64,000 nt of DNA from Owenia fusiformis (GCA_903813345.2 CAIIXF020000010.1:31960425-32024424), one strand, 5' to 3'. Shown: positions 34,215 through 46,347, counted from the stretch's first letter. Notes: generated from the sequence alone by a model not told the origin. Numbers and translations: made by a program.

Positions 34215-34775
34215 ATGGGAAACACCCATGTTACACCAAGTTGACCTTGTAGAAGACCCACCAGCTGCACCCATGAGACACCAAGTTGACCCTGTAGATT
34301 GCCCACCAGCTGTACCCATGACACACTAAGTTGATCATGTAGATGGCCAACCAGCTGCACCCATGAGTCACTAAATTGACTCTGTGGAAGACCCCCAATT
34401 GCAACCATAAGAGCCAGATGGCCAACCAGCTGCACCCATGAGTCACTAAATTGACTGCACCCATGATACACCAAGTTAACCCTGTAGAAGACCCACCAGC
34501 TGCACCCATGATACACCAAGTTAACCCTGTAGAAGACCCACCAGCTGCACCCATGAGACACCAAGTTGACCCTGTAGATTGCCCACCAGCTGTACCCATG
34601 ACACACTAAGTTGATCATGTAGATGGCCAACCAGCTGCACCCATGAGTCACTAAATTGACTCTGTGGAAGACCCCCAATTGCAACCATAAGAGCCAGTAT
34701 GGCCAACCAGCTGCACCCATGAGTCACTAAATTGACTCTGTGGAAGACCCCCAATTGCAACCATAAGAGCCAGAG
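34215..34775. repeat. 45-bp minisatellite, about 12 units
   Basis: Units of the type CCAAGTTGACCCTGTAGAAG then ACCCACCAGCTGCACCCATGA. The 45-bp length keeps long minus-strand frames open (repeat of INLVCHGYSWWAIYR), which explains the 173-codon frame. A higher-order duplication covers 34240-34430 and 34535-34720. Confidence 0.88.
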
Positions 34776-35064
34776 ATGGATAGAACCGAAGGACTCTAGA
34801 ATAAAGGAGGAACTGAAAAATAAAAATGTCAAGAGTATGTCCTAAGGTTTAATAAATTAATAATAGATATTTGCCAAGATATTTTGGACTTAATCACCAG
34901 GCAAATCAAATGCTAACTCAGCTTAATTAATTACCATTACATATTCTGACTTTAAACAAATAACTTAAACAACGATCAAGTTCGCATGGTATTGATCACC
35001 ATTTGTGCTTCTAAAGACTTATGAGATATTGTAGTGGTTTCAATCGTTTCAATCTGTAGAAAAT

Positions 35065-35540
35065 GGTACAGTGACATCAGGATTTAGTGGCCTTGGTTCC
35101 AAGATTGGCCCAAGAATCAAGGAGGGCAATTTACAGTTGCAACAGTATGGAATGACAGTCTTGATCCCAGGGATCATGTATGATTTGTTGAAGAAACAAA
35201 AAAGTGTAGACTTGCAAGAAGAGAAGGATGCAGGATTCCACGCATTTACTGGATGTGACTCCACCAGCACATTTGTTTGGAAGGACAGACTCCAACCTCT
35301 TCGTATTTTAAGAAGCGAAAGCATGTTCTTAAACAGACACCAAAATGAACATAGAATATTTTGGCTGTATGTTACATTCAGAAGACAAGAAAACTGACAT
35401 GTAAACAACCTTAGATATTCACTATTTCAACAATGCTACAGCCCAAAAACAAGTGACACCATCTCATATGATGACAGTGATCTTTTCCTGCTGTCAATAT
35501 GTAAGGAGTCTCTCCAACATTTGCAACCATAGCACCACCT
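35065..35540 (+). pseudogene. Fragment of a HAFTGCD-type mobile-element-associated protein
   Basis: The open frame 35071-35397 reads TSGFSGLGSKIGPRIKEGNL, then DAGFHAFTGCDSTSTFVWKD. After a break NNLRYSLFQQ continues. The HAFTGCD-T/S-S motif followed by an LRYxxF segment occurs in many uncharacterised proteins of cnidarians and other invertebrates that are multiplied in genomes. I recognise the family pattern but know no function. An acceptor-like TCTGTAG precedes it. Truncated at both ends. Confidence 0.5.
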
Positions 35541-38500
35541 GATAAACGAAAGATGGATGGCCAAATCTTTCGATTGCACCCCCTGAATTTAAGGGTTTCC
35601 TGTCAACTATCAACCATGTGGGTAATATCAACAGTATAGATTTAAAGTATGATTAAAAATGGTAGGGTTGTGAAACAATGTTCCTGGAAAGATTATGGAA
35701 TATGACATTGTTGATTACAAATTTATTTTTATTAAGACTTTTAATTTCAAATTGCCTTTACCACTTTAGCTTTAGTCTTGCAACAAATCTCTGGTTGCCT
35801 TGTGATACTATCTACCCTGTGGCAAGTTTGATTGAAAGGAAATTATAAACTCAAGAGCTTGATGCAAGACCTGTTCATCATTTACAGTTTTGCTGATTTA
35901 CAATTGTTTGTACTATGTTCTTATTAGTGTAATGACAACACGTTTTGCCGAAAGGTGGGAAGGAGTTGGTTTAATGAAGAGCTACAATTAGTCAGTTTAA
36001 TGAAACGAAACTATTAATTTGTTTAAAAGTGAAATAAGTTATTGTAACAAGTCACCATTTGTTAAACTATTTTTGAATCAACTGAACTTCAACATCATAT
36101 TTTTCGGACCTTAAAGGGACTTGAAAAATTAACTATGTTGACCAAAGTGTTAACTAAATGCTAGCACTGCCTCGTTGTTTTTGTATTCCAAAATAACCGA
36201 TATAATAACTATTGAAAGGATTCGTTTGTTGAATTGTTTGTTTTTGTTGCCCTTATGTTTTTAGAACTGAATGAAAATGCATTAATATTTACAAATACAT
36301 ATATATATATATATATATATCAAGTCATTATGTATATGGACACTCTTACAATAGTACAATAACATAATTTCTAAGGGCAATATAGTGAAATATTGGACAG
36401 AGTCCCGAAGGCCCAAGGTCCCTTATTTCACTATATTGCCCGCAGAAATGAGGTTTTTAGTATTATTACCACCGTTAACCACAAGGACTGAAACAGCAAG
36501 AAAATCTTATGCACTGAACGTTATCTAATTTCCCGGGAAAATTGCCAGTCATTAAATGCATTCTTGACCAGTTGTTAATGCATTCTTGACCACCACTATG
36601 ACGTCACATATTGCTCAGGTCGATATAGTAAAATGAATTCCTTCTAAACTAGCACTAAAACCCCGAGAACTTGCCCAGCAAGGTGGTAATAATATGGTCA
36701 GTGAACATTGCTTCCTTGAAATGTGTGGGGCAGATATCAGTTGTTCCCAGGCTTGGTTTGGATAAGGAAATAGCCCATCATATAGGAATCACATCAAGAG
36801 GAAAAAGCTGTATAAACATTTCTGGTAATTGATGGAAAACTTAGGAACATGGCAAAGACCAGAATATGTGGCAAAGAAAAAGGCGTTGACACCTGGAAGA
36901 TGTCAGACACTTTGCTTGAATTTGCTTGAAGAACTTTGAGCTTATTGCAGCATGAGAAGGACATATCGCATATAAAGTGCTATTATGGTATAGATGACTC
37001 ATTCATCTTTATAATCCAATGTTTAGCCTGTTTGATCCGCTTTACATTATAACTTGGATCGGGGTGTTTTGAAAATCCTAGAAGCCCTCCAGACAACTCC
37101 CAGTTTAAATGACATAACAGCAATTATTTAAACTTAAACATAAATATATTCACTCAAAAATGTTGATTTGTAGATGAAATATTTGTGTATGATTTGCCTA
37201 GAAAATAAATTGCTTAACTGACTCCAAGTAAATGTCTTCCTGCAAAACTTGAATATGTGTATTTGTTTTGTATAATGCTGTTTTGTAAGATTGTCACATA
37301 CCCATAAGAATTATTTTGTAAGCTCTTCAAAATCCACTTAACCCTATATGTAGACAATACAATTAGGATAAAATTGATAGTTTTGACATTCAAGATTTGA
37401 TAGCTTTCAGTAATTAAACAAATAGGCTAGAGGGAACTGGGGGTAAAAATAACTTTTATTGTACACTCACCAAGACAGAAAATGGCTCATTTTGAAATGA
37501 GGAGGACATATTGAACATCTGTTTCTGTTGCCAAAAAACTTGGTATCTGCAAGTTTTTGAAAAACAGTTTTAAAATGATGACATTTGTATTATGAACGCT
37601 GGTTCACATGCATTACAAAAAAATTGATTTAAGTTGATTAAATTCCTTATACACTGGTATATAATATGACTTGTTTTTATCAACAAAATTAATGTTTATT
37701 TTTTAAATTAGAGAGCTCCATTTTTTGGACCACCCCGTATTAATTTTCTATTGAATGTATTGGTATTTAACTGTTGGTAGTGATGGCATATTTAAATTAC
37801 TTGGATTCAAAGCGGTTGTAATACCCCTGGGCACTTGAGTGGGGGTTGTGTCACTTAATAACTGAAGATTGGTTGCTCAAAATCATGTTTTACAAACCAT
37901 TGAGATGGTCCCATCGCACACCATTGATGATTTACATCAATGATGCTACACCCTGTTCAACCTTGCTTGTCAAGAATCTCTGAAACAGTTATCAGGGCAA
38001 TTGAAGAAAATCAATACATGAATGATCATTTACTTCTCAAATCTTCTCGTTTGTCAGGGAAAATGGCTAGTCTAAGGAAGCCGAGTCGAATGCTCAATTA
38101 GGTAAAATTCTGAGTTTTGGCCAAAGGTGATTCCTTGTTGCCGGAGATGAATAAAACACTATGCTTTTACTCGAAGGGTGACAAACAACACAGGCCCTTT
38201 ATGGAAGAGATTTTGGACTGTTTTGACCTCAAGTACAAAAGTACTAAGAAGAAACAAGAATGGGGAATGTATTAGCAAATGCTCAAATACCCAACTACTT
38301 ACAAATTCCATGTGAGCTAATTATTCAAGTATTGGTTGAAGCAACTCTTAGGAAAAGGGCTTTTGCATTTTTATTACACAGTTTTCAGTGATATCTTAAT
38401 ATTTTATGAAATATACGACTGTCATGAACAGGATCATTTGTAAAGTCTATAACATATTCCGATTGCTCATAATTTGCATTTTAAATATAAAGACTATTGT

Positions 38501-38579
38501 CCACTTAGTTTTACAGAGCAATTGCCATTTACTAAAGTTACATGAGGTTTTCTTTAATAGGAACAGACTTTTGATACAG
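35541..38579. other. AT-rich stretch with a (TA)n microsatellite and a dispersed repeat
   Basis: Contains (AT)n at 36298-36320, and a repeat that starts AATAGTACAATAACATAATT (36349) and holds the inverted phrases CAATATAGTGAAATA/TTTCACTATATTG. The same start is found at the very end of the window (63955-64000). No exon supported. Confidence 0.55.
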
Positions 38580-39200
38580 AGGGTATGTATTTTAAAATAA
38601 TTGAATCTATTATAGAAATGAGTTTAGATGAACTAGAAATAACTACATCTGTATTTATAAAACAATTTGATTTAAGTAACTAAATATTAGCTTAAGTAAG
38701 ATTCTTAATGGTCATATCAAAATAATGGATTAAAATCAGTTGTTAGCTTGTGGTTAATTTTGTACTTCCAGATCAGATTAATCTCAACTAAAAACAAAAT
38801 GGAACCAAAATCCAAGAAGGCTTACATGTCCAACATGTTTTTTTTAAAACAGATATCTTCCAAAACATATAAGATAAGATTCATTTGAAAGATCCAAATT
38901 AGAAAAATAGCTGAATTACAAGGAACAATTTTGTAAAAAGTGACCCAGCACAGAATTAAAAAAGAATCAAGCACTTTCCGAGTACTTCGACATCAAGAGG
39001 TCCCTCTCAACATGGTATTCATTTAAGGTGCAATGTCAGTTGTCAATACTTTTAGCAATACCAATACCACATAATTTATTGCCATAGCAAATAGTTACAA
39101 CAAGCAGCATCTTTTGATGCCAGTACCATCTTTGAAGTCCCAGACAGGTATGATACAGAAAACTGGTCAATGGAGTTTTATAAGATGTAAACAAAGCAAA
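38580..39200. repeat. Dispersed repeat, second copy at 61440-63600
   Basis: Shares TAACTACATCTGTATTTATA, a CCAAATCCAAGAAGGCTTACATG-like C2H2 remnant and TTTTATAAGATGTAAACAAAG with the 61.4-63.6 kb region, in the same order. Probably remains of one larger element. Confidence 0.65.
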
Positions 39201-41100
39201 GAGAACTATCAAGTTGCCGATAACTTACAAGTATCCCCTGGAAAAAATGATTAATTCTGGCAAAAACAAAATGGCATTGCCCAGATACCTCCACAAACTT
39301 TTGATGTTCCTCTTTCATTATTAGTATTATACATTTTCTTCATGCCATTAGCACAAATTGGAGTCTGGGGGGATTATTTTGATTATTTAGGTCTTTAAGA
39401 GAGTAAAAATTATATTTAGACCTAGATATTAAATCTAGATTCCCTTTTCAGTACAGAATTCCACCAAATAGACAATTTTGTTGTATAAAAACAATATCAT
39501 CTGAATGGCAACCACTTTCAACTCCATATATATCATATACTAGAGTGCAAAAGTGCATACTATAGTGCAATTTCTGAAGACCCTCCAACACTAGAAGTCA
39601 TTGAAGAAACTGACTTTGAAAACAAGGTTGCTTTAAAAATGCACATGCACATTTTATTACTTTAAGGAATTCACTCCAGGCAATTTTACTAAAGCAAGAA
39701 GAGGCATTATAAGACTTTTACCACAATTTTTTACTGAAAAAATTAACAAAATAACTACCCTATTACAAGATGAGGGATCCTCAGTAGAAGAAGTAAACAT
39801 GAAAGTAAAGAAATGTGTAAGGTTTATACGGGTATAAATTACACTGTAAGATATTTTAGTGATCTGGCAAATCTTACATCAACTGATGCAAACAACAGAG
39901 TGGTCCAATCCATATGGTAGCATTGGCCAAATTTCCCCAAGAGACCGATTATGACAACTTTTTGGGATGAATCCAATAGAGCAATTACACAGTGTTATAG
40001 CATGACAGTTATGCCACCTCTGAAAATGAGGTTGGACGGCTAGGTTCACTGATTTATCAAATAAAATGGCCACGATGGAAGACAAAACTAGGGTTGGTGC
40101 ATTATTGTCAGTGTATCAATGAAAGGGTGGACGTTTTGTATAACCTATATACAATCATACAAAGCAAATTGAGCATCCGAAACTCAAGCCATAATAATGT
40201 ATTTTGAATTTGTGGTAACGTAAAAAATTGATGGACGGTTACGCGAACCTGATTCAAACATAGAACCCTGATTCATTGTTATTACTTCGGTCATCTTCAT
40301 CAGGACTTGATTCTAAATCTTCTTTTGCCTCTTCATTGCTATCTTTTACACTTTCATTGGTTTCATAAATAAAGCAAGCGACAGTTTTTTTCCTTGCCCT
40401 ATAGAGGCTGAAACAAGAGCGTCTCTTGTGAGTCCTGAAAACAAATATAGGAAATTCAATATTCCATTTTTTACCCATTATAACAATAACTTGGAAAGAG
40501 GCTATAAGATCTAGCAACCTTGACTTGACAGACGTACATGCACGTAACCGTCCGCTAAATATCTTATGTACAACTAATACTATACGTTACCGTCCATAGA
40601 ATTCAATAGAAGTCATACGTAGTCGTCTAACAACATTGCGTTTGAAACCTTATTATTTAAGATATTCCTGTTCCTGTTCTGGATTAGTCAATTTATGCAT
40701 TGTTTATACACAGTTTACTTACAGTTAATATTTTGAGGCTCTGAGGCACATGTGCTGAGAAAACATGAGAATGGACCAAAAATAATGAACTTGGATATCT
40801 CAGTCGTTAGGTTCACACCTTATATTCTGTTTCTTGTAGACCACCTGGCAGATTTGACCCAGTCTTTATAACCATCCATATATCCGTCACCGAATGGAAC
40901 TAGTTTAAAAGGAAATCTTATCTATGAATATTGCCTACAGGCGAGAAAGAGGACATGCTGCATTTCCCATCCGCCATTTTTTGTTATCGTTACCGCAAAA
41001 TTTTGCAAATCGCCTTGACGTAGTTGTCATGCTATAACACCGTGAATTAGTAATGTGACAATATATCCAGTTGATCCTGTTTTGTTTGAAGAAATCACCA
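39201..41100. other. Stretch without recognised genes; short inverted GGACGGTTACG repeats
   Basis: GATGGACGGTTACGCG at about 40231 is mirrored by CACGTAACCGTCCGC at about 40539 and again by ACGTTACCGTCCATAG at about 40583, bracketing an 87-codon minus-strand frame (40254-40517) with an acidic end (SNEEAKEDLESSPDEDD). I do not recognise that frame. Confidence 0.45.
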
Positions 41101-41104
41101 TCAT

Positions 41105-41480
41105 GTGTACAAGAATTTGAAACTTTTACACTCATCAACACGTCATATATTTTGTGACAAATCATTTCATACCTATAACAATGAGAAAAGAAAAAATATA
41201 TGCCTTATCAAAATAGACTCAAAAGATTTAAAATTTCATTTTCATAGAGAAATAAGAGGCGATATGTTACAGCTATATAATTATGGAACAGACAATATTG
41301 AGCCTAGCTCTCTTTCTACCATGTCTACTACTAAAACCACCGGGGGCCACTCCTTAAGTTGTTTAAACATCACTCTAAAACCACACCTAGAAGAGAGGCC
41401 CTTAGTAACAGTTATTGGAGACTGAAACGGTCTCCCTGAGGGACAGTGATGGTAGAAAGTGTAGATAATTTCAAGGGGAT
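41105..41480 (+). pseudogene. LINE ORF2 C-terminal remnant
   Basis: The frame reads REIRGDMLQLYNYGTD, then TTGGHSLSCLNITLKPH, and after a stop NGLPEG. This parallels the R-R-x-RGDxxxxY ... TRGHSxK ... NxWNSLPE tail common after the reverse transcriptase of CR1/L2-like LINEs. It lacks the RT domain and carries a stop, so it is a dead fragment. Confidence 0.5.
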
Positions 41481-41519
41481 GTAAGATAGATTCTGATAAT
41501 CGAAATGAAATAATTTAAT

Positions 41520-41700
41520 GTTAATAAGCTATTAAATTTAAAATCTGAGCAATTCTATCAGAATCATTGATGAGGAAGGCGGATCATTCATATACAAATC
41601 ACATCATTTCGATGTTTCAATTCCATGGCTATCAAGGACTTGCAATAATGATTTATTCAAACAATTTCACAGAGAATCAAGTAAACATCTAAGCACAATT
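41520..41700. repeat. Copy of the module segment seen at 47.95 and 55.55 kb
   Basis: TGATGAGGAAGGCGGATCAT and AAGGACTTGCAATAATGATT match, with differences, 47960-48110 and 55570-55690. Confidence 0.7.
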
Positions 41701-41840
41701 GTCAAATATATATAATAACTAGATATCAACAACACCAAGGAAAATTCGAAATGAGTGCAAGCTCTGTTCATGTGATGAAACATTTGCATCTTTCTCCTGT
41801 TCGGAGTGGACGGCCATTAAAATAAGGTGAACTGGATGAT

Positions 41841-42137
41841 ATGATATATGATATAATCCTTTATTTCCTCCAATTTGGAGAGCAATTTGCTGATGTGTGC
41901 CAGTACATTGAGAATATCCGCGGAAGTGGTGTGATTGTGAACATGTGTATTGTCTCTGCAGCTGCCCAGGGCATTTTGCTGTCAAAAATAAACATTTGTT
42001 GCCTGAATTCTGTGAGCCATGTGATTTAAAAAGGGAATGGGTGAGATCCCTTTTAAAACGTCTTGGATTTGTGAAACACAAGGCAACCAGTGTAGTCATT
42101 AATGGCCTTCCCGGCGGACATTGTCCAGTAGATTGAG
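41841..42137 (+). pseudogene. pogo-like transposase, DNA-binding (CENP-B type) part
   Basis: The frame from 41841 reads QYIENIRGSGVIVNMCIVSA, then AAQGILLSK. It shifts at about 41990 to NKHLLPEFCEPCDLKREWVR and SLLKRLGFVKHKATSVV. This is the helix-turn-helix pattern (sIVxAaAkGI...W...LLxRMxFVKRkaT) of pogo/jerky-type transposases. It belongs with the DDE remnants at 43.6-45.5 kb, interrupted by a ZNF862-like fragment. Frameshifted, not functional as read. Confidence 0.65.
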
Positions 42138-42439
42138 CCACGGTCCGGCAATGTTTGCAAAAGTGCCGGACATTTGGACCAGCATGATATTTAATCGCCT
42201 ACCTAGCAGTAGAATTAATGTCCATGCTGTTATTCTCCTAATTATTTGAGTTGTCGATGATTAAATCGCCAGATTTTAATTATAAACAAGAATTCATAAA
42301 AACATTTTTTTGTTTTTAATTTTTTTCTAACAACCGATTATAAACCGGTATAGCGAAATGGTACATTAAATTACCGAACGTACAATATAACATGTTTCGA
42401 AAGTCGATATAGCAAATCAATTTCTAGTTCGTTTTAGAG

Positions 42440-42846
42440 ATTCTTGTTCAGCAAAGAAAAGATGGCCCATTTTCAAAAAAAAATTGGAAGAGAAAAAACC
42501 TGATAATCCCCCAAATAAAAAGGCGAAATACGATTATGAGATATTGATTATATTATTAGATTATGAAAATAAACAAGACAGGAAGTTTGTTCCGGGTTGG
42601 AGTAAGCAATTTGATTGGGTTTTCTATGATACCCAAACTAAAAAAATGTTTTGTAAAATATGCAGGGCAATGTATAAGCCATTCTATTCAAGTGAAAACA
42701 ACACTGCTAATAAATTCAGGCAATACAGCCAGGGAACTCTTGTGCAAGGTTGTAATAACTTTAAAGTATCCATCCACAAAAATGCCAAGGAGGCAAAGAA
42801 GGATAAAACTAACAGCTTGTTTAACAAGATTTTGATTGACCAGTAA
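42440..42846 (+). pseudogene. ZNF862/TTF-type zinc-finger fragment of an hAT-related protein
   Basis: The 120-codon frame (42484-42846) reads KKPDNPPNKKAKYDYE, then KFVPGWSKQFDWVFYD and KKMFCKICRAMYKPF. The (K/R)xFxxxWxxxFxWxxYDxxxxxMFCxxC pattern is the TTF-type zinc finger at the N-terminus of ZNF862/ZMYM6-like, hAT-derived proteins. No transposase core follows. Confidence 0.65.
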
Positions 42847-43104
42847 CATTTCATACGGACCAGGGACTTTTTTGAGGTGCTGGTCATTTTGTCCAGCCTA
42901 TTTTGATACGGACCACTTAACTTTGATGATCAACAGGTCCATATGACCAGTCTCTTTTTCCCCCTTAATGACTACACTGAAGGCAACAAGAGCTGTCAAA
43001 ACATTACAAGCAAATTCTAAGTTATAAAAGCCGAATTCTTGGAAAAGGTGCACACAATCGTCGAGAGCATGAAATTCAAAGTAATATGATTTTTAACTTT
43101 GACA

Positions 43105-43745
43105 AAACAGATATCAGTCTGATATCAGTCTCCCAATGGAAGATGGAAAAGGAAGACAAAGGACAATAAGCGGCAGTTGACTCCCCTCTTTACTATGACT
43201 GCTCATCCAGCAATTTGCCATAATCAAGTTATCTACCAAGGCAAGCAGATCTTTGTCATGCAAGGTATGACTTTCCAAATGATTGGAATATTAAACACAC
43301 TGAAAATCACTGGAGCATAGAGGAATCAGTTTCCCAAATGGAGGATGGAAAAGGAAGACAAAGGACAATAAGCGGCAGTTGACTCCCCTCTTTACTATGA
43401 CTGCTCATCCAGCAATTTGCCATAATCAAGTTATCTACCAAGGCAAGCAGATCTTTGTCATGCAAGGTATGACTTTCCAAGTGATTGGAATATTAAACAC
43501 ACTGAAAATCACTGGAGCAAAGAGAACGTTTCCCAATGGAGGATGGGAAAGAAAGGCAAAGGACGATAAGCGGCAAAGGACGATAAGCGGCATTTGACTG
43601 TCCTCTATACTATGACTGCTCATCCAGCAATGTGCCCTAATCAAGTTATCTACCAAGGCAAGACAAATCTTTGTCATGCAAGGTATGACTTTCCAAGTGA
43701 ATAAAATATTACGCACACTGAAAATCACTGGAGCAACGAAGAATC
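43105..43745. repeat. Three tandem copies of a ~200-bp pogo DDE segment
   Basis: Each copy runs from CCCAATGG(A)GATGGAAAA through AGCGGCAGTTGACTCC and CAAGTTATCTACCAAGGCAA to AAACACACTGAAAATCACTG. Copies start near 43131, 43331 and 43531; a fourth, separate copy is at 44690-44880. The segment encodes HQVIYQGK-NLCHARYDFPS in one frame. Confidence 0.8.
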
Positions 43746-44280
43746 TATGTTCTACCTATCTCTTGAGTTTATTAACAAGATTGTGGTTCCCCATGTGGAG
43801 TGTACGAGAGGATTTGCCTAAGGTCACTACTGAAGAAGCACAATATCTTATCTGTGAACATCCCAGCAAACTGCACTGATACAGCCTCTAGATCTGCAGG
43901 TGAACAATGTGTACAAAGACTGCGTGAAGAAGAAATTTTCAGAATGGGAAGCTTTAAAAATTACTTTTGGTTAGCTTCATTTTTTGCAAAATCATTTGCC
44001 AAAATGCCAATGTCGCTTTTTTATTCTGGTAGGTATCCTATATAGGTGGCCAAATCTGTTAGATCTGATGATAGGGAAATTAATCTCTATCAACAGCACA
44101 GTGGTGAAGCCATTGCATGCAAAATGGATGGATCAGGCCTTCGTTGAACTGTGTAAAGTGATGAGCTCTGTGGGATCTGGGACGATGTCAGATGAGGTGA
44201 TGTTTTGCAGGATTTTGGTTGTCTCTTTGATTCAATACAAGCCACTACTGAGCAAACAGATTTTTTCTTAAACCTTCAAG
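43600..44280 (+). pseudogene. pogo-like DDE transposase remnant, copy 1
   Basis: Scattered frames encode VRSLLKKHNILSVNIPANCT with DTASRSAGEQCVQRLREEEI, then ISINSTVVKPLHAKWMDQAF and VELCKVMSSVGSGTMSDEV. The PANCTD-LQPLDLxVNK core is broken here by an indel (compare copy 2). Typical of the DDE_1 superfamily of pogo-like elements. The frame changes several times. Confidence 0.7.
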
Positions 44281-44689
44281 AAAAAGGCAAATTGTCCTTC
44301 AAAATATGTGTGACATCACAAGGCTGCGAAGCTAAGAATCATCAACATACTGTTGAAGAAAAGCTACAGGTATTCTACTTAAAATTGAAAAATGAGTTTC
44401 ATTATAAAATATAATAAATATGTTATGTCATAATCCATATACTTAACTCATTGTTAACTGAACCTCACTTGATCCTAATACGCCTTCAAACTAAATCGAT
44501 TCATCACACTATCGATGATTACAAATGCCATTTTAATATGGATACGTTTTATGGTTATATCAGTGTGATATCACAAAATTTATATAAAGGTTTACATTTG
44601 TTTCAAAAAGAAATAAAAGTCAATTCATATGTTCTACTCTCTGTTAGGGTCTGTAATATGATTTTTAACTGGGACCAAACAGATGTGAA

Positions 44690-45487
44690 CCTGATACCAG
44701 AATCTCAATGGAGGGTGGAAAAGAAAAGTTCGATATGCGGCAGTTGACTCCTCTTTACTTTTAGTGCTCAGCCAGCAATGTGCCTTTATCAAGTTATTTA
44801 CCAAGGCAAGACAAATCTTTGTCATGCAAGGTATGACTTTCCAAGCCATTGGAATATTAAACACACTGGAAATCACGGAAACAATGAAGAATCTATGATC
44901 TATCTATCGAGTTTATTAATTAACAAGGTTGTGGTTACCCATGTGGAGAGTGTACGGGAGGAATTACCTCTAAGCCGGCAGAATCAGACAGCCCATTGCA
45001 CCAAATCTGTAAGGTCACTACTGAAGAAGCACAGTTTCTTATCTCTGAACATCCCAGCAAACTGCACTGATAAATTACAGCCTCTAGATCTGCAGGTTAA
45101 CAAGGTGTTCAAAGATTGCATGAAGAAGAAATTTCAGAATGGTAAGCTTTGAAAATTACTTTTAGTTAGCTTCATTTTTTGCAAAATCATTTGCCAAAAT
45201 GCCAATGTCGCATTTTGTATCCTGGTAGGTATGCTGAGGAAATGTCCAAATCCTTTAGATTCGATGATGGGGAAATTAAGGCAATCTCTATCAACAGCAC
45301 GGTGGTGAAGCCATTGCATGCAAAATGGATGGATCAGGCCTTCGTTGAACTGTGTAAAGTGATGCCCTCCGTGGGATCTGGGACGATCTCAGATGAGGTG
45401 ATGTTTTGCAAGATTTTGGTTGTCTCTTTGATTAAATGCAAGCCACTACTGAGCAAACAGCTTTTTTCTTCAACCTTTGAGAAATAG
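44690..45487 (+). pseudogene. pogo-like DDE transposase remnant, copy 2
   Basis: The frame 44778-45152 reads YQVIYQGKTNLCHARYDFPS-like residues, HWNIKHTGNHGNNEESMIYL, VESVREELPL and NIPANCTDKLQPLDLQVNKV. A second frame (45179-45487) continues with RFDDGEIKAISINSTVVKPL and HAKWMDQAFVELCKVMPS. This is the C-terminal half of a pogo-like DDE_1 transposase with an intron or frame break between. A downstream CATAATCCATA segment is the target of the mariner insertion. Confidence 0.75.
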
Positions 45488-45716
45488 GCAATTTTGTACA
45501 TCAAAATATGTGTGCTATTCTACTTAAAATAAAGAGAGGTTAAAATTGAAAAATGAACGTTTCATTATAAAATATAATAATTATGTTATGTCATAATCCA
45601 TATGCAAGGTGTCCAATAAATAAGGTGAAAGATATTGTAACTTTCTTAATATTGCACCAATCTTGATGAAATTTTCAGAGTGTCGAATCCTTTTTATCTT
45701 TATTCTGTGAATTTAA

Positions 45717-46009
45717 CCTCTTGAATCCCAGGCTCTAAAATTGGCATGAAACCAGAGAATTTTTCATTTTTTGCCACCTTTTGACATTTAATTACATATC
45801 TATACAATTTTAGATGCTCAGCTTAGTAAAATTGGACGGCAGAGATCATTTCTACACGTTTTAAAACAATTTTTGTGTAAATTGGATGAAAATTGTTCAA
45901 ATGAGAGCAATTTTTGTGAAAAATTTTGTGACGGATTTTCTCGTCCCTCTGGGCACCAGTCTTATTTTATTTGTGACGGATATATCCGTCACTCTGGGTA
46001 TTCAAGAGG
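45717..46009. mobile_element. piggyBac-type MITE with TTAA duplication, nested in the mariner left arm
   Basis: The termini are CCTCTTGAATCCCAG and the inverse CTGGGTATTCAAGAGG, flanked by TTAA on both sides. The right mariner arm reads AATTTAAAG at the matching place and lacks the element, so it records the empty TTAA target. 293 bp, no coding capacity. Internal GACGGATATATCCGTC palindrome near 45978. Confidence 0.8.
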
Positions 46010-46216
46010 TTAAAGCGTCTTCTATTTGATTGGCCAGAGTTGTGGTTGCTATAGCAACTAAAACAACAAAAGGGCGGGGCAAGTTTGTTTACGTCACAAC
46101 TTTCCAAAACATATTTATTCTTTCTGATAGCTTTATTCATACTCTGAGGTCTATTACTACCACAAATACAATATAAAATAAAAACAGTCCTAAAGTCCCA
46201 TTGTTATGAAAATAAG

Positions 46217-46347
46217 CTATTCAACATAATGTCCATCTCTAGCTATACACTTCGTATGCCTATTTACCCACTCTCTAAACACACTTTCAAACCCATTCTT
46301 GCCCATTTCCTGAAGTCTTGCTAAGACATGTGATCTGAGTTCACACA
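46217..46347 (-). pseudogene. mariner transposase C-terminal end, left-arm copy
   Basis: The minus-strand frame reads ELRSHVLARLQEMGKNGFES, then VFREWVNRHTKCIARDGHYV and a stop. It is the inverted partner of the segment at 46488-46622 and keeps Leu where the right copy has a stop. No catalytic residues remain in it. Confidence 0.75.

Noticed and set aside
34199-34832. Long minus-strand frames of 173, 122 and 103 codons
   Set aside because: They arise because the 45-bp minisatellite unit is a multiple of three; three overlapping frames stay open at once and none has protein-like variation.
40254-40517. 87-codon minus-strand frame as a gene
   Set aside because: It has an acidic tail but no splice-supported structure and no recognisable domain; kept only as a remark under the surrounding stretch.
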